DNA of 64,000 nucleotides, taken from positions 1 through 64,000 of the forward strand of contig CAYURO010000022.1 of NCBI GenBank assembly GCA_964447285.1, written 5' to 3'. This stretch comes from CAJBNH01 sp964447285. GTDB lineage: Bacteria; Myxococcota_A; UBA9042. Below, one piece after another: positions 9,430 through 17,890 of the stretch. A program made the translations under genes and the position numbers. How positions within the stretch are numbered: position 1 is the stretch's first letter; every line of letters starts with the position of its first letter. Under the pieces are notes generated by a model. The model was not told where the DNA came from and made no database searches. It saw nothing but the letters and a program-made list of their open reading frames with translations.

Positions 9430-10785
9430 TCAGGCGGCGGCGGCATAGGCGGGCAGCAGCAGCGGCTTGCCGGCACGCAGGTCGTCGAGGGCAAACATCG
9501 CGGCCCCCAGCGCTCCCATGTAGATCGAGTCGGGATGGATGTTCAGCTTGACGTCGGGACCGTAGTTCTCGGCCACCAGCTCGCCCAACATCTTGGTCGC
9601 CATCGGGTTTTTGCAGACGCCGCCGGTAAAGGTGAACTCGGTGATGACCCCGCCTGAGCGGGCCAGCAGCGACATCGCCCGCAGCAGGATCGCCCGGTGC
9701 AGACCCGCCAGAATGTCCTCGCGCTTCTGGCCCAGCGCCAAACGCTCGCGCAGCTCGGCTCCCGCGAACACGGTGCAGGTCGAGTTGACGCGCACCACCC
9801 GGGTGGCCTTCAGCGCAAGCGGCCCCAGCTCGTGCAGGCCAAGGTTCAATTCGTCCGCAATGTAGCCCAGATAGCGCCCACAACCAGCGGCACACCGGTC
9901 GTTCATCTGAAACGACGTGACCACGCCCTTGTCGTCCACCTGAATCGCCTTGGTGTCCTGACCGCCGATGTCCAGCACGCTGCGGGTGCCGGGGAAGATG
10001 CGGTGGGCGCCGCGGCCGTGGCAAAGGATCTCGCTGCGCACCGCGTCTTTGGGAAAGGGCAGCGTCTGGCGACCGTAGCCGGTGCCCGCAAAGGCCACTT
10101 CCTCCAGCGGTTCGGTCGCTGCGTGCAGGGCCGCCGCGTCGAGGACCCGGCGGACATCGACCCACACGCCCCGCGCTGCCGCCACCCGCTCGACAGCGCC
10201 GGGCAAGAGTGCTTTGTAGTCGCGCGATTGCACGCGCGTCTCGACGTCCAGAATCGCCCGGTCGAACAGCCCCACGACGCGCTCGAACGGAACATCGCGG
10301 CCGGTGCACACCCGCTCGGCCCCCGCCACGAACGCGGCACCCGCAAGGTCGCGGAAGAAATCGCTGCGTCGCCGGCCACCCAGGAACGCTTCGGGAGCGG
10401 TCGCCCGCATCTCGTCCAGCACCTCGTGCACCGCCGGCTCGGCCTTGCCGCGGGTCACGGCGTCGGGCCAGGTGCGCATCAGGTCGACCACGCGCTCTTC
10501 CAGATAGCCCAGCTCGTCCAGGTACAGCTCGAGCCGAAAGGCGTTTTGCAGGTCTTCGATCAGCCCACGGGCCGCCTCACCCGTCGCTTCAGGCACGTTG
10601 GCCAGGTCCCGTTCCAGCAGGCTGAAGCGCGCCGCCGTCAGCGCCTCGTCACGGGCCACCGTCGCTGCCACCGCGTAATTGCTGCGCGAATTGGTGATGC
10701 CCTTGCCGACGATCTCGCCCGACTCGTCGAGCAGAACAGCTTTGGTGGTGGTCGAACCCAGGTCGATGCCGACGATGCACTTCAT
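9430..10785 (-). CDS. bcrA: Benzoyl-CoA reductase subunit A (ATPase/activase)
   Basis: This is the larger ATPase subunit of ATP-dependent benzoyl-CoA reductase, 451 residues (Thauera BcrA about 438). The ASKHA fold begins with IVGIDLGSTTTKAVLLDE. An insertion follows, as in BcrA/BadF. The C-terminal half has LDIGGQDTKAIQVDDKG, the cluster cysteine in NDRCAAGCGRYL and the second in NSTCTVFAGAEL, then TGGVCKNP. Each ATPase subunit gives two cysteines to the shared [4Fe-4S] cluster. AAGGGGA precedes the ATG. It lies between bcrB and bcrD with gaps of about 50 bp, so all four subunits are co-transcribed. The complex is cytoplasmic and couples two ATP to a two-electron ring reduction. Confidence 0.92.
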   Translation of the reverse strand: MKCIVGIDLGSTTTKAVLLDESGEIVGKGITNSRSNYAVAATVARDEALTAARFSLLERDLANVPEATGEAARGLIEDLQNAFRLELYLDELGYLEERVVDLMRTWPDAVTRGKAEPAVHEVLDEMRATAPEAFLGGRRRSDFFRDLAGAAFVAGAERVCTGRDVPFERVVGLFDRAILDVETRVQSRDYKALLPGAVERVAAARGVWVDVRRVLDAAALHAATEPLEEVAFAGTGYGRQTLPFPKDAVRSEILCHGRGAHRIFPGTRSVLDIGGQDTKAIQVDDKGVVTSFQMNDRCAAGCGRYLGYIADELNLGLHELGPLALKATRVVRVNSTCTVFAGAELRERLALGQKREDILAGLHRAILLRAMSLLARSGGVITEFTFTGGVCKNPMATKMLGELVAENYGPDVKLNIHPDSIYMGALGAAMFALDDLRAGKPLLLPAYAAAA

Positions 10786-10836
10786 GCGTATGTTCCCCTT
10801 TCGCTGCCCGGTGTTGGACGGTCCGCTCGCATCAAC

Positions 10837-12153
10837 TCAGCCTGCCGCCCGCAGGCGCCGCGCATCGATCATCTGGAAGTAGCTCTGCAGCCGGTTCTCG
10901 ACGTTGGCCTTGCCGAAGTAGCGCGGGTCGACGAGGTCGGACTCGACGAAGCCACCAGGGATGCCGGTGCGCTTCTCCAGCTCGCGCAGCATCAGCAGCT
11001 GGCCGGCCGAGAACGAGTTGCACGACTTGACGCTGTGGACCAGGAAGCCGTCGGCCTTGTAGTCGCGGATGTACTTTTCCAGCAGGTCGATGCGGCTGGG
11101 CAGGCCCAGGTTCGTGTAGCAGCCCATGCAGTAGTCGGCCATCGTCTCCAGCGGATGACGCGGGTCGTGGCGAAAGCCCTGGTCGTACAGACCGCCGACG
11201 CGCGTGTAGGTACTGGCGACGACGACCGCGCCCTCCTTGCTGAACATCCGCCAAAAGTCGTTGAAGCTCGTCCAGTTGGGCGGTCCCTCGACCACCAGAC
11301 GATAGCGCTGTTCGCCCATCTGGCCGTCCGGCGTGGTCGGGCCTTCGTTGCGGGCCATGCGCGCCTCGACCTCCTGCCGCAGCTCGCGGTAGTAGGCCGC
11401 CGCGTCTTCGGTGCCGCGAAACGACGTGAAGATCGGGCCGATGTAGTAGACGCCGCCAAAGTAGCCGTCGATGGGGGAGGGCGTGTGCTTCGCCGACTCC
11501 CACACCGCCACCAGATCGTCCTCAGCTTGGGCCGAAAGGCGCAGCTTCTCGGCCAGCACGTCCAGGTCCAGCTTCTTGCCCGCCAACTTCTCCAGCGCCG
11601 GAATCACCTCGTCGCGCAGCTGGTCGACCACGTACTGCCGCATCTCAGGCGTGATGACGCCGTCGGGCTGGTAGGGCACGTGCAGCATCGCGACGGGACA
11701 CTTGTACTCCTCGCGCAAAATCTCGAACCATTTCAAGAAGGTAAAGCAGCCCGTGTACGACAGCAGCAGCAGGTCCGGCGGTGGGATCTTGGTGCCGGTC
11801 GGGCTGATGTTGCCGCTCTTCATCATGCCCAGGTCGCACTTGACGTAGGTGCAGACGTCCTCGGAGTGCCCGGCCTTCTCCGCCTCGGCGATGTACTGCG
11901 CGGACTTCTGCCGCATGCCCGACTGCAAAGCGTTGATCTCAGGCAGCACGGGCAGCAGGTCCAGGGCGTCCAGCAGCTCGGTCAGGTTGCCGGGCACAAA
12001 CGTGTAGACGACCTTGCGACCGGTCTCCGGTGCCTTGTCCAGCAAGTCAAAGTGGTTGGCGATCATGCGCTTCTGGCGCTCTTGGCTCTGATCCTTGGGC
12101 GCGGGCCGGGTGGCGACGCCGGGACGCTGGCGAACGGGCAAGGCGGTGCTCAT
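10837..12153 (-). CDS. bcrB: Benzoyl-CoA reductase subunit B
   Basis: This is a catalytic subunit of class I benzoyl-CoA reductase, in the 2-hydroxyacyl-CoA dehydratase family. With BcrC it binds benzoyl-CoA and the [4Fe-4S] clusters where ring reduction to cyclohexa-1,5-diene-1-carbonyl-CoA occurs. It has 438 residues, as in Thauera BcrB/BadE. Motifs include TFVPGNLTELLDALDLLP, EDVCTYVKCDLGMMKSG, YCMGCYTNLGLPSR and VKSCNSFSAGQLL, which supply the candidate cluster cysteines. AGGAGA precedes the ATG. It lies 43 bp after bcrC. Benzoyl-CoA rather than a hydroxyacyl-CoA is favoured because the downstream enzymes dch, had and oah are all in the same operon. Confidence 0.9.
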   Translation of the reverse strand: MSTALPVRQRPGVATRPAPKDQSQERQKRMIANHFDLLDKAPETGRKVVYTFVPGNLTELLDALDLLPVLPEINALQSGMRQKSAQYIAEAEKAGHSEDVCTYVKCDLGMMKSGNISPTGTKIPPPDLLLLSYTGCFTFLKWFEILREEYKCPVAMLHVPYQPDGVITPEMRQYVVDQLRDEVIPALEKLAGKKLDLDVLAEKLRLSAQAEDDLVAVWESAKHTPSPIDGYFGGVYYIGPIFTSFRGTEDAAAYYRELRQEVEARMARNEGPTTPDGQMGEQRYRLVVEGPPNWTSFNDFWRMFSKEGAVVVASTYTRVGGLYDQGFRHDPRHPLETMADYCMGCYTNLGLPSRIDLLEKYIRDYKADGFLVHSVKSCNSFSAGQLLMLRELEKRTGIPGGFVESDLVDPRYFGKANVENRLQSYFQMIDARRLRAAG

Positions 12154-12196
12154 GCGTGTCTCTCCTGCAGGACGGTGCGGACCGAAGCGGTGAACC

Positions 12197-13402
12197 TCAG
12201 ACGGCGGCTTCCCAAAGCTTGACCGAGTCGGAGAAGGCGCCCGCCTGCTCGCGAATGACTTGGAATTGTGCGGTGTTCTCAGAGAACTTGAAGCTTGTGT
12301 GCGGCACGCCCGCGCGGTCCAGCGCTGCCTCGATCATCGGCTGGTCCAGCAGCGCCGGGTCGCAGAAGGACGCGGCCGCGAACACCACACCGTCGGCCTC
12401 TGCTTCGCGCACTTTTCGCAGCAGCGCAGCGCCTTTCTCGGCCTGGTCGATGTACCGCGAGGCCGTGGCCGACCCGTTCACCGTGAAGGCCCGTGCCAAC
12501 GCCGTGATCGGGTCCAGCGCGCCGACGTCGATGGGCGCTTCCAGATACCGCAGGCCCAGCTGCAGGTCGTCGTCGACGATGTCGCAACCGGCCCTTTCCA
12601 GCGTGCGGATCAGGTCCAGCGGCGGCTGCTCGCAGAACGCGCCGACCACCACCACGCGCACGTTATCCAGCGGCTTTGGCGGGCGCGCTTCGGCCGCAGC
12701 GATGTAGGCGTTGACGAGCTGGGTGTGCTCCGCCGCGGGCAATCGCGTGCCCGCGCGCGCGACCAGGTACGCCTCGGACGCCGGCGCCAGCCACGGGGCG
12801 CGCCGCCGCAGTGCGTCCAGTCGGGACAGCGACTCGCGCCGGGTGTTCTCGGTCCGCAGCGCCTGACGCAGCACGTCGGGATCCAGCGGCCGCGCGCCGC
12901 GTTCGTGCAGCTCGCGCGCCATGCGCCGCAGCTCGGTGGCGTAGAAAGCGGCGCCCAGGGTCGGCGCGAAGTTCTGCGGCAGGTCCAGATAACCCATCCA
13001 CTTCTGCGGAAACAGGATCTTCCACATGCCGCCCAAGTTGCGGATCACGTCGCACAGGGACGGGAACACCATGCCGTCCAGCACGTCGAGCTGCCCGCCC
13101 AGCCCCAGCTCCAGCGTGCTGCGCGGGATGTGGCAGATGTACGACTGGAAGTACGAGTCGCCGCGGATGATCTCGATCTCGTCGCCCCCGCCGAACACGC
13201 CGACCGGCAGGCAGCCGATCGCCTCGAACAGCGGCCGCGGCAAGTACACGGGCATCGCACCGATGGCCAGCCCGTCCGGGTTCGCCTGCTTCCACGCCTT
13301 CACGCCTGCCAGCGAGTGATCCTCGACCACCACGCGCGCGCGCTCGAGCACTTCCCTGACGGCGGCCTCAGCCTGAACCGGTGTCTGTAGCGTCTCGCCC
13401 AC
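12197..13402 (-). CDS. bcrC: Benzoyl-CoA reductase subunit C
   Basis: This is the second catalytic subunit of class I benzoyl-CoA reductase (401 residues; Thauera BcrC about 384). It belongs to the 2-hydroxyacyl-CoA dehydratase family and pairs with BcrB. Conserved regions are LFEAIGCLPVGVFGGGDEI, FQSYICHIPRSTLELGLG, DGMVFPSLCDVIRNLGGMW and AASFCDPALLDQP, with Cys in each of the last three. The frame is open far upstream, but the GTG chosen has AAGGAG about six bases before it and lies just after the preceding thiolase, matching family length; the longer frame is low-complexity Arg/Gly sequence overlapping that thiolase. It is the first gene of bcrCBAD. Confidence 0.88.
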   Translation of the reverse strand: MGETLQTPVQAEAAVREVLERARVVVEDHSLAGVKAWKQANPDGLAIGAMPVYLPRPLFEAIGCLPVGVFGGGDEIEIIRGDSYFQSYICHIPRSTLELGLGGQLDVLDGMVFPSLCDVIRNLGGMWKILFPQKWMGYLDLPQNFAPTLGAAFYATELRRMARELHERGARPLDPDVLRQALRTENTRRESLSRLDALRRRAPWLAPASEAYLVARAGTRLPAAEHTQLVNAYIAAAEARPPKPLDNVRVVVVGAFCEQPPLDLIRTLERAGCDIVDDDLQLGLRYLEAPIDVGALDPITALARAFTVNGSATASRYIDQAEKGAALLRKVREAEADGVVFAAASFCDPALLDQPMIEAALDRAGVPHTSFKFSENTAQFQVIREQAGAFSDSVKLWEAAV

Positions 13403-13422
13403 TTGGAACTCCTTGCCTTGAC

Positions 13423-14622
13423 TCAGATCTCGAACAGTGCCGCGGCCCCTTGGCCCACGCCCACACACATCGCGGCAAGGCCCCGCGTGGCCCCGCGCCG
13501 CTTCATCTCGTGCACCAGCGTCACGACGATGCGCGCCCCTGAGCACCCCAGCGGATGCCCCAGCGCAATCGCGCCGCCGTTGACGTTCACGCGGTCGGGG
13601 TCCATGCCCAGCTCTCGCATGCACGGCAGCGCTTGGGCCGCGAACGCCTCGTTCAGCTCGATCAGGTCGATGTCGCGCAATCGCAACCCTGTACGGGCCA
13701 TCAGCTTTCTTGTTGCGGGGATCGGCCCCAGACCCATCGTCGACGGGTCCACGCCCGCCGTCGCACCGGGGCCGCACAGCGCCAGAATCGGCAGGCCCAG
13801 ACGGACCGCCAGCTCGGACTCGACCAGCAGCAGGGCCGCCGCGCCGTCGTTGATGCCGGCCGAATTGCCGGCCGTCACGGTGCCCAGACCATCGGAGGCA
13901 AATGCGGGCCGCAGCTTGGCCAGCTGCTCAGGCGTCGTGTCGGGTCGTGGATGCTCGTCGGTGGCCACCACCAGCGCCGGACCGCGGTCCTGCGGCACCT
14001 CGATGGGGACCAGCTCGTCGGCGAAACGCAACTCGGTCTGGGCACTTCCGGCCTTGCGCTGCGAACCCAGCGCGAACTCGTCCTGCTCTTGCCGCGTCAG
14101 CCCGTACTGGCGCGCCACCCGCTCTGCCGTCTCGCCCATGCCGATGGGCGGGTGCAGCGCGGCCAGCTTGGGATTCGTGAAGCGCCAGCCGATGGTCGTG
14201 TCGTGGATCTCGGCGTGCCGCGACCAGGCGCCGTCGGCCTTGGGCATCACGAACGGCGCTCGCGACATGCTCTCGACGCCGCCAGCCACGATCACGTCGG
14301 CGTTGCCGGTCTCGATCTGGCGGGCGGCGATCTGGATCGCTTCCAACCCCGACGCGCACAGGCGATTGACCGTCGCGCCGGCCACCGTCACGGGATAACC
14401 CGCCAGCAGCAAAGCCATTCTCGCGACGTTGCGGTTGTCCTCGCCCGCCTGGTTGGTGCAGCCCAAGTAGACGTCGTCGATCCGCGCGGGGTCGAGACCG
14501 GTGCGCTCGACCAGCTTGCGCAGCACGTGAGCCGCCAGGTCATCCGGACGCACCCGCGCAAGGCTTCCCCCGTGGCGCCCGATGGGCGTGCGGACGGCGT
14601 CGATGATGGCAGCGCGGCGCAT
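13423..14622 (-). CDS. Acetyl-CoA acyltransferase (thiolase), beta-ketoadipyl type
   Basis: This 399-residue type II thiolase cleaves a 3-ketoacyl-CoA with CoA to acetyl-CoA and a shortened acyl-CoA. Nucleophile Cys is in NRLCASGLEAIQIA, the catalytic His in GGAIALGHPLGCSGARI and the second Cys in AAMCVGVGQGAA; NEAFAAQAL is also present. GGGGAG precedes the ATG. It sits between dch and bcrC in the operon, so its natural substrates are probably 3-oxopimelyl-CoA (giving glutaryl-CoA plus acetyl-CoA) or acetoacetyl-CoA. A second thiolase at 16571 shares the operon, and sequence alone cannot say which takes which substrate. Confidence 0.88.
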   Translation of the reverse strand: MRRAAIIDAVRTPIGRHGGSLARVRPDDLAAHVLRKLVERTGLDPARIDDVYLGCTNQAGEDNRNVARMALLLAGYPVTVAGATVNRLCASGLEAIQIAARQIETGNADVIVAGGVESMSRAPFVMPKADGAWSRHAEIHDTTIGWRFTNPKLAALHPPIGMGETAERVARQYGLTRQEQDEFALGSQRKAGSAQTELRFADELVPIEVPQDRGPALVVATDEHPRPDTTPEQLAKLRPAFASDGLGTVTAGNSAGINDGAAALLLVESELAVRLGLPILALCGPGATAGVDPSTMGLGPIPATRKLMARTGLRLRDIDLIELNEAFAAQALPCMRELGMDPDRVNVNGGAIALGHPLGCSGARIVVTLVHEMKRRGATRGLAAMCVGVGQGAAALFEI

Positions 14623-14640
14623 GCGAACTCCCCCTCTCGC

Positions 14641-15411
14641 TCAGTGGTTGCGCCACTGCACAGGTCGCTTGGCAAGGAAGGCGGCAAGCCCCTCGTTGGC
14701 GTCGTGCGTGGCCATCAGCGTGTCCAGATAGAACGCTTCCAGCGCAGGCAACCCCTGCCGCAAAGTCTGTTCGAGCTGCCACCGGCTGGCCCGCTGCGTC
14801 AGGCGCAGCGAAGAGGCTGACTTTGCTGCGAGTTGCGTGGATGCCCACCCTTCCGCTGCGGCCGCCGGGTCATCCGCGACGACATCGACCAGACCCAGAC
14901 GCAGCGCTTCCTCAGCCCCCACGTTGCGGCCCGTCAGGATCACCTCGTCGGCCACCGCCTGACCGCAGCGCGCCGGCAGCACCAGCGACGCGACGGGCGG
15001 CAGGACGCCCAGCTGAATCTCGGGCTGGGCAAACACCGCGTCGGGCGAGCAGAACACGCGACTGCAGAAGGTTGCGAGTTCCATGCCGCCGCCCAGACAC
15101 CGGCCTCGCACCACGGCGGCGGTCGGCAGCGACAGGTCCAGCAGCTTGAGGAACAGGCCGTGGAACGACGCAAGCATCCCCCGCGCGCGCGCGCCCACGT
15201 GTTCCTCGACGCTGGCGCCGAAGCTGAAGTGCGGCCCCTCACCCGTGAAGACCAGCAACTTCAGCTCGGGCCTGGACTTGCAGTCGTCCAACACCGCGTG
15301 CAGCTCGGCCATCATCGCGGCGTCGAGCACGTTGGCCTTGGGCGCATTCAGGACGACGCGCAAGCCGGTGCCGTCCAGGATGGGCTCGACCCGAATCCTC
15401 GCGTCAGGCAT
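14641..15411 (-). CDS. dch: Cyclohexa-1,5-diene-1-carbonyl-CoA hydratase
   Basis: This crotonase-family hydratase adds water to the dienoyl-CoA product of benzoyl-CoA reductase, giving 6-hydroxycyclohex-1-ene-1-carbonyl-CoA. It has 256 residues. Segments typical of Dch/BzdW enzymes are visible: PKANVLDAAMMAELHAVL, GPHFSFGASVEEH, GQCLGGG-like GRCLGGGMELATF, QPEIQLGVLPP, and the C-terminal LMATHDANEGLAAFLAKR. The general crotonase reading is secure; Dch is chosen for these segments and the context. The ATG overlaps the oah stop by eight bases (ATGCCTGA), so translation is coupled to oah. Confidence 0.9.
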   Translation of the reverse strand: MPDARIRVEPILDGTGLRVVLNAPKANVLDAAMMAELHAVLDDCKSRPELKLLVFTGEGPHFSFGASVEEHVGARARGMLASFHGLFLKLLDLSLPTAAVVRGRCLGGGMELATFCSRVFCSPDAVFAQPEIQLGVLPPVASLVLPARCGQAVADEVILTGRNVGAEEALRLGLVDVVADDPAAAAEGWASTQLAAKSASSLRLTQRASRWQLEQTLRQGLPALEAFYLDTLMATHDANEGLAAFLAKRPVQWRNH

Positions 15412-16504
15412 CGCGCACCGCCTTGTACTGCGGCGAGACATCGCGGATCAGCTGGTCGGACCACGGCTCGGCCTGCGCCAGACGCTGCCGCAGCGCGATG
15501 AAGTCGACCTCACGGTCGTTCTTGGGGCCGTCGTTGAACGCCTGGAAGCCAGCCTTGGCCTCGGTCATCATGTTCAGGCCTAGCCAATGGCGGCTGGTCT
15601 CCGAATTCCGCTGCCACCACTCCAACTTGACCTTGCGCATCGCCTGCAGCGTCATCATCGTGCAGTTGGGAAACGTCAGCAGCAGCTGGCCGCACAGCCG
15701 CTCGACCGTCGCATCCAGCCCCGACAGGTCGACCACGCCGCGCGCCTGCAGGGCCTTGCCCGCCTCCAGCGCTTCCCCAGTCTTCATCTGGCCATAGACG
15801 ACCCGGCCCATGTCGTCGAGGTACCGATCGGTGACGACCAGCGGGTTGGGCACCCACTGACCGTCGACCTTCAGCGCCGCGACGAAATCATGGATCAGGC
15901 CCGCATTCTTGGCCTGGTAGGCGGTCCAGCTCTCGCACAACGTGCCGCTCCACATCGCGCGCTCGATGCCGACGTAAAGGGGCAGGAAGTCGGTGGCACC
16001 GCCGATGGGGGCCGAACCGTGCTTGGGGCCTGCCTGTCCGAAACGCGCGAGGTCCGACGCGACGGTCAGGTCGCACGCCATGCCGATCTCCTGACCGCCG
16101 CCGATGCGCATGCCGTTGACGCGGCAGATGACCGGCTTGTCCGCCAGCAGGATGGCCGTGACCATGTCGTTGAACAGGCGCATGTACTGCTGGTACTCGG
16201 GCGGATTTCCAGCGTAGTACTCTGCGTATTCCTTGGTGTTTCCTCCCGTACAGAACGCCTTGTCGCCGACCGCTGTGAACACGATGGCGTTGACCGACCG
16301 CTCGTTGCTGGCGCGGCGGAAGGCCAGAATCACCGCCTTGATCATCTCGGTGGTGTACGAGTTGAATTGCTTGGGATTGTTCAGCCAGATCCAGGCGTTG
16401 TGCAGGCCGTCGACGACCTTGCCGTCGGGTGTACGGGCCGGCCGCAGCTCGTAGATGACGCCCTCGCACTCGGGCATCGGGGCCAGGTCGTGGTTCTTCA
16501 ACAT
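15404..16504 (-). CDS. oah: 6-Oxocyclohex-1-ene-1-carbonyl-CoA hydrolase (ring-opening)
   Basis: This crotonase-family ring hydrolase (Oah/BamA/BzdY) adds two waters to 6-oxocyclohex-1-ene-1-carbonyl-CoA and cleaves the ring to 3-hydroxypimelyl-CoA. It has 366 residues (Thauera Oah about 377). Marker segments include NPKQFNSYTTEMIKAVILAF, GDKAFCTGGNTKEYAEYY, RVNGMRIGGGQEIGMACDL, GPKHGSAPIGGATDFLPL and WSGTLCESWTAYQAKNAGLI. This family is widely used as a marker of anaerobic ring cleavage. The ATG follows GAGGAGA; a longer in-frame N-terminus is not conserved. It overlaps dch by eight bases. Confidence 0.95.
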   Translation of the reverse strand: MLKNHDLAPMPECEGVIYELRPARTPDGKVVDGLHNAWIWLNNPKQFNSYTTEMIKAVILAFRRASNERSVNAIVFTAVGDKAFCTGGNTKEYAEYYAGNPPEYQQYMRLFNDMVTAILLADKPVICRVNGMRIGGGQEIGMACDLTVASDLARFGQAGPKHGSAPIGGATDFLPLYVGIERAMWSGTLCESWTAYQAKNAGLIHDFVAALKVDGQWVPNPLVVTDRYLDDMGRVVYGQMKTGEALEAGKALQARGVVDLSGLDATVERLCGQLLLTFPNCTMMTLQAMRKVKLEWWQRNSETSRHWLGLNMMTEAKAGFQAFNDGPKNDREVDFIALRQRLAQAEPWSDQLIRDVSPQYKAVRDA

Positions 16505-16570
16505 GGGGGTCTCCTCGTCCTCTCGTACGGGCAGGGACAGGCTTCCATGCCTGTCCATCCACCGATTTGC

Positions 16571-17851
16571 CTAGCGCGCGTTCTCGAGAATCACGGCGAT
16601 CCCCTGACCGCCGCCGATGCACATGGTCACCAGACCGTAACGCTCGCCTGCACGGCGCAAGGCGTACGCGCAGGTCGCGGTCAGGATGGCGCCGGTCGCA
16701 CCCAGTGGATGGCCAAGCGCGATGGCGTTGCCCATCGGATTGACCTTTTCGGGGTCGATGCCCATGTCGGCGAAGTCGCGCATGCACGCCAACGCCTGTG
16801 GGGCGAACGCTTCGTTGATCTCGACGCGATCGATGTCTGAGCCGACGATTCCCGCGCGGCGCAAGGCCTCTCGCGTCGCCGGTACCGGACCCCAGCCCAT
16901 GATCCGCGGGTCACAGCCCGACACCGCCACCGCACGCACATACGCCAACGGCTTGAGGCCCTGTGCCTGCGCATCGCGTTCCCGACCGATGACCAGGGCC
17001 GCCGCACCGTCGACCACCGCGCTGGCGTTGCCCGCCGTGATCACGCCGCCCGCCTCGAATGCTGCCGAGAGACGCGCCATCGACTCCATCGACGCGTCTT
17101 CCAGGACGTGCGTGTCGTACTTCACCGTCAGCGGGTCCGCCGCGCCGTCGCGCCGCACGACCACGGGCTCGATCTCCTCGTCGAACCAGCCAGCATCGCG
17201 CGCCGCCTTGGCATTCTTGTGCGAGCGCAGGCCAAAGGCGTCGCACTCGTCGCGCGTGATGCCATAGCGACGCGCCAGCTCTTCGGCCGTGTTGGCCATC
17301 GACAGCTTGGCGCTCGGGTCGTACAGGCTCGACAGCAGCATGTCTTGCAGGTGCGCTCCGGCGGGCAGCTGCGCGACGTCGATAGGGCCGTACTTCTGAG
17401 ACGTTCCGCCCACCTTACGGCCGCGGTAGTCGTACAGGCAGAAGGGGTACTGCATGCTCTCGGCGCCGCCCACCACCACGAACGGCCGCCGCTCGTCGTG
17501 CCGCAGTCCGGCGAGGATCAGCTCCATGCCGACCGCCAGCGCCTCAGCGCCGCTGCCGCAGATGCGCGCCACCGTCAGCGCCGGCACGTCGTCGGGCAGC
17601 CCGGATCGCCAGCGCATCCCCTGCGCGCCGTAAATCGAGTCCCGGTGGCTGTGCTGCGCCATGCCCATGATGACGTGGCCGATCTGCCCCGGGTCGACCG
17701 GCGTGTGGTCCAACGTGGCCTTGATCGCCATGCCGCCCAGATGCGTTGCGGAAAAGCGAGAGAACAGACCGGGTTCGTCGCGGTTGTGCAGGATATCGGC
17801 GCGCGGCAGGCGCCGGGCTCCGTCCAAAATGACGATGGGTTCGTGGTGCAT
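16571..17851 (-). CDS. Acetyl-CoA acyltransferase (thiolase)
   Basis: This thiolase has 426 residues, longer and different from the one at 13423. The nucleophile is in VARICGSGAEALAVGMELI, the His in GNAIALGHPLGATGAIL and the second Cys in VTMCIGGGQGIAVI, with NEAFAPQALACM between. Insertions around residues 150-185 (GPIDVAQLPAGAHLQDMLLS) are as in FadI-like long thiolases. It lies 35 bp after the dehydrogenase/hydratase fusion, the usual pairing of a beta-oxidation complex. It probably cleaves 3-oxopimelyl-CoA or acetoacetyl-CoA. GGGGACC precedes the ATG. Confidence 0.85.
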   Translation of the reverse strand: MHHEPIVILDGARRLPRADILHNRDEPGLFSRFSATHLGGMAIKATLDHTPVDPGQIGHVIMGMAQHSHRDSIYGAQGMRWRSGLPDDVPALTVARICGSGAEALAVGMELILAGLRHDERRPFVVVGGAESMQYPFCLYDYRGRKVGGTSQKYGPIDVAQLPAGAHLQDMLLSSLYDPSAKLSMANTAEELARRYGITRDECDAFGLRSHKNAKAARDAGWFDEEIEPVVVRRDGAADPLTVKYDTHVLEDASMESMARLSAAFEAGGVITAGNASAVVDGAAALVIGRERDAQAQGLKPLAYVRAVAVSGCDPRIMGWGPVPATREALRRAGIVGSDIDRVEINEAFAPQALACMRDFADMGIDPEKVNPMGNAIALGHPLGATGAILTATCAYALRRAGERYGLVTMCIGGGQGIAVILENAR

Positions 17852-17890
17852 CAGGTCCCCATGGGCGAAAAGTCGTGTGGCCGTGCGGTC

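Noticed and set aside
9697..12222. 841-codon plus-strand frame across bcrA and bcrB
   Set aside because: Complete overlap with two well-supported subunits on the other strand; the composition is typical of codon-bias shadow frames.
8505..13402. 2-Hydroxyglutaryl-CoA dehydratase rather than benzoyl-CoA reductase
   Set aside because: Four subunits in the order C-B-A-D, BcrA with its long insertion, and dch, had and oah alongside fit benzoyl-CoA reductase much better.
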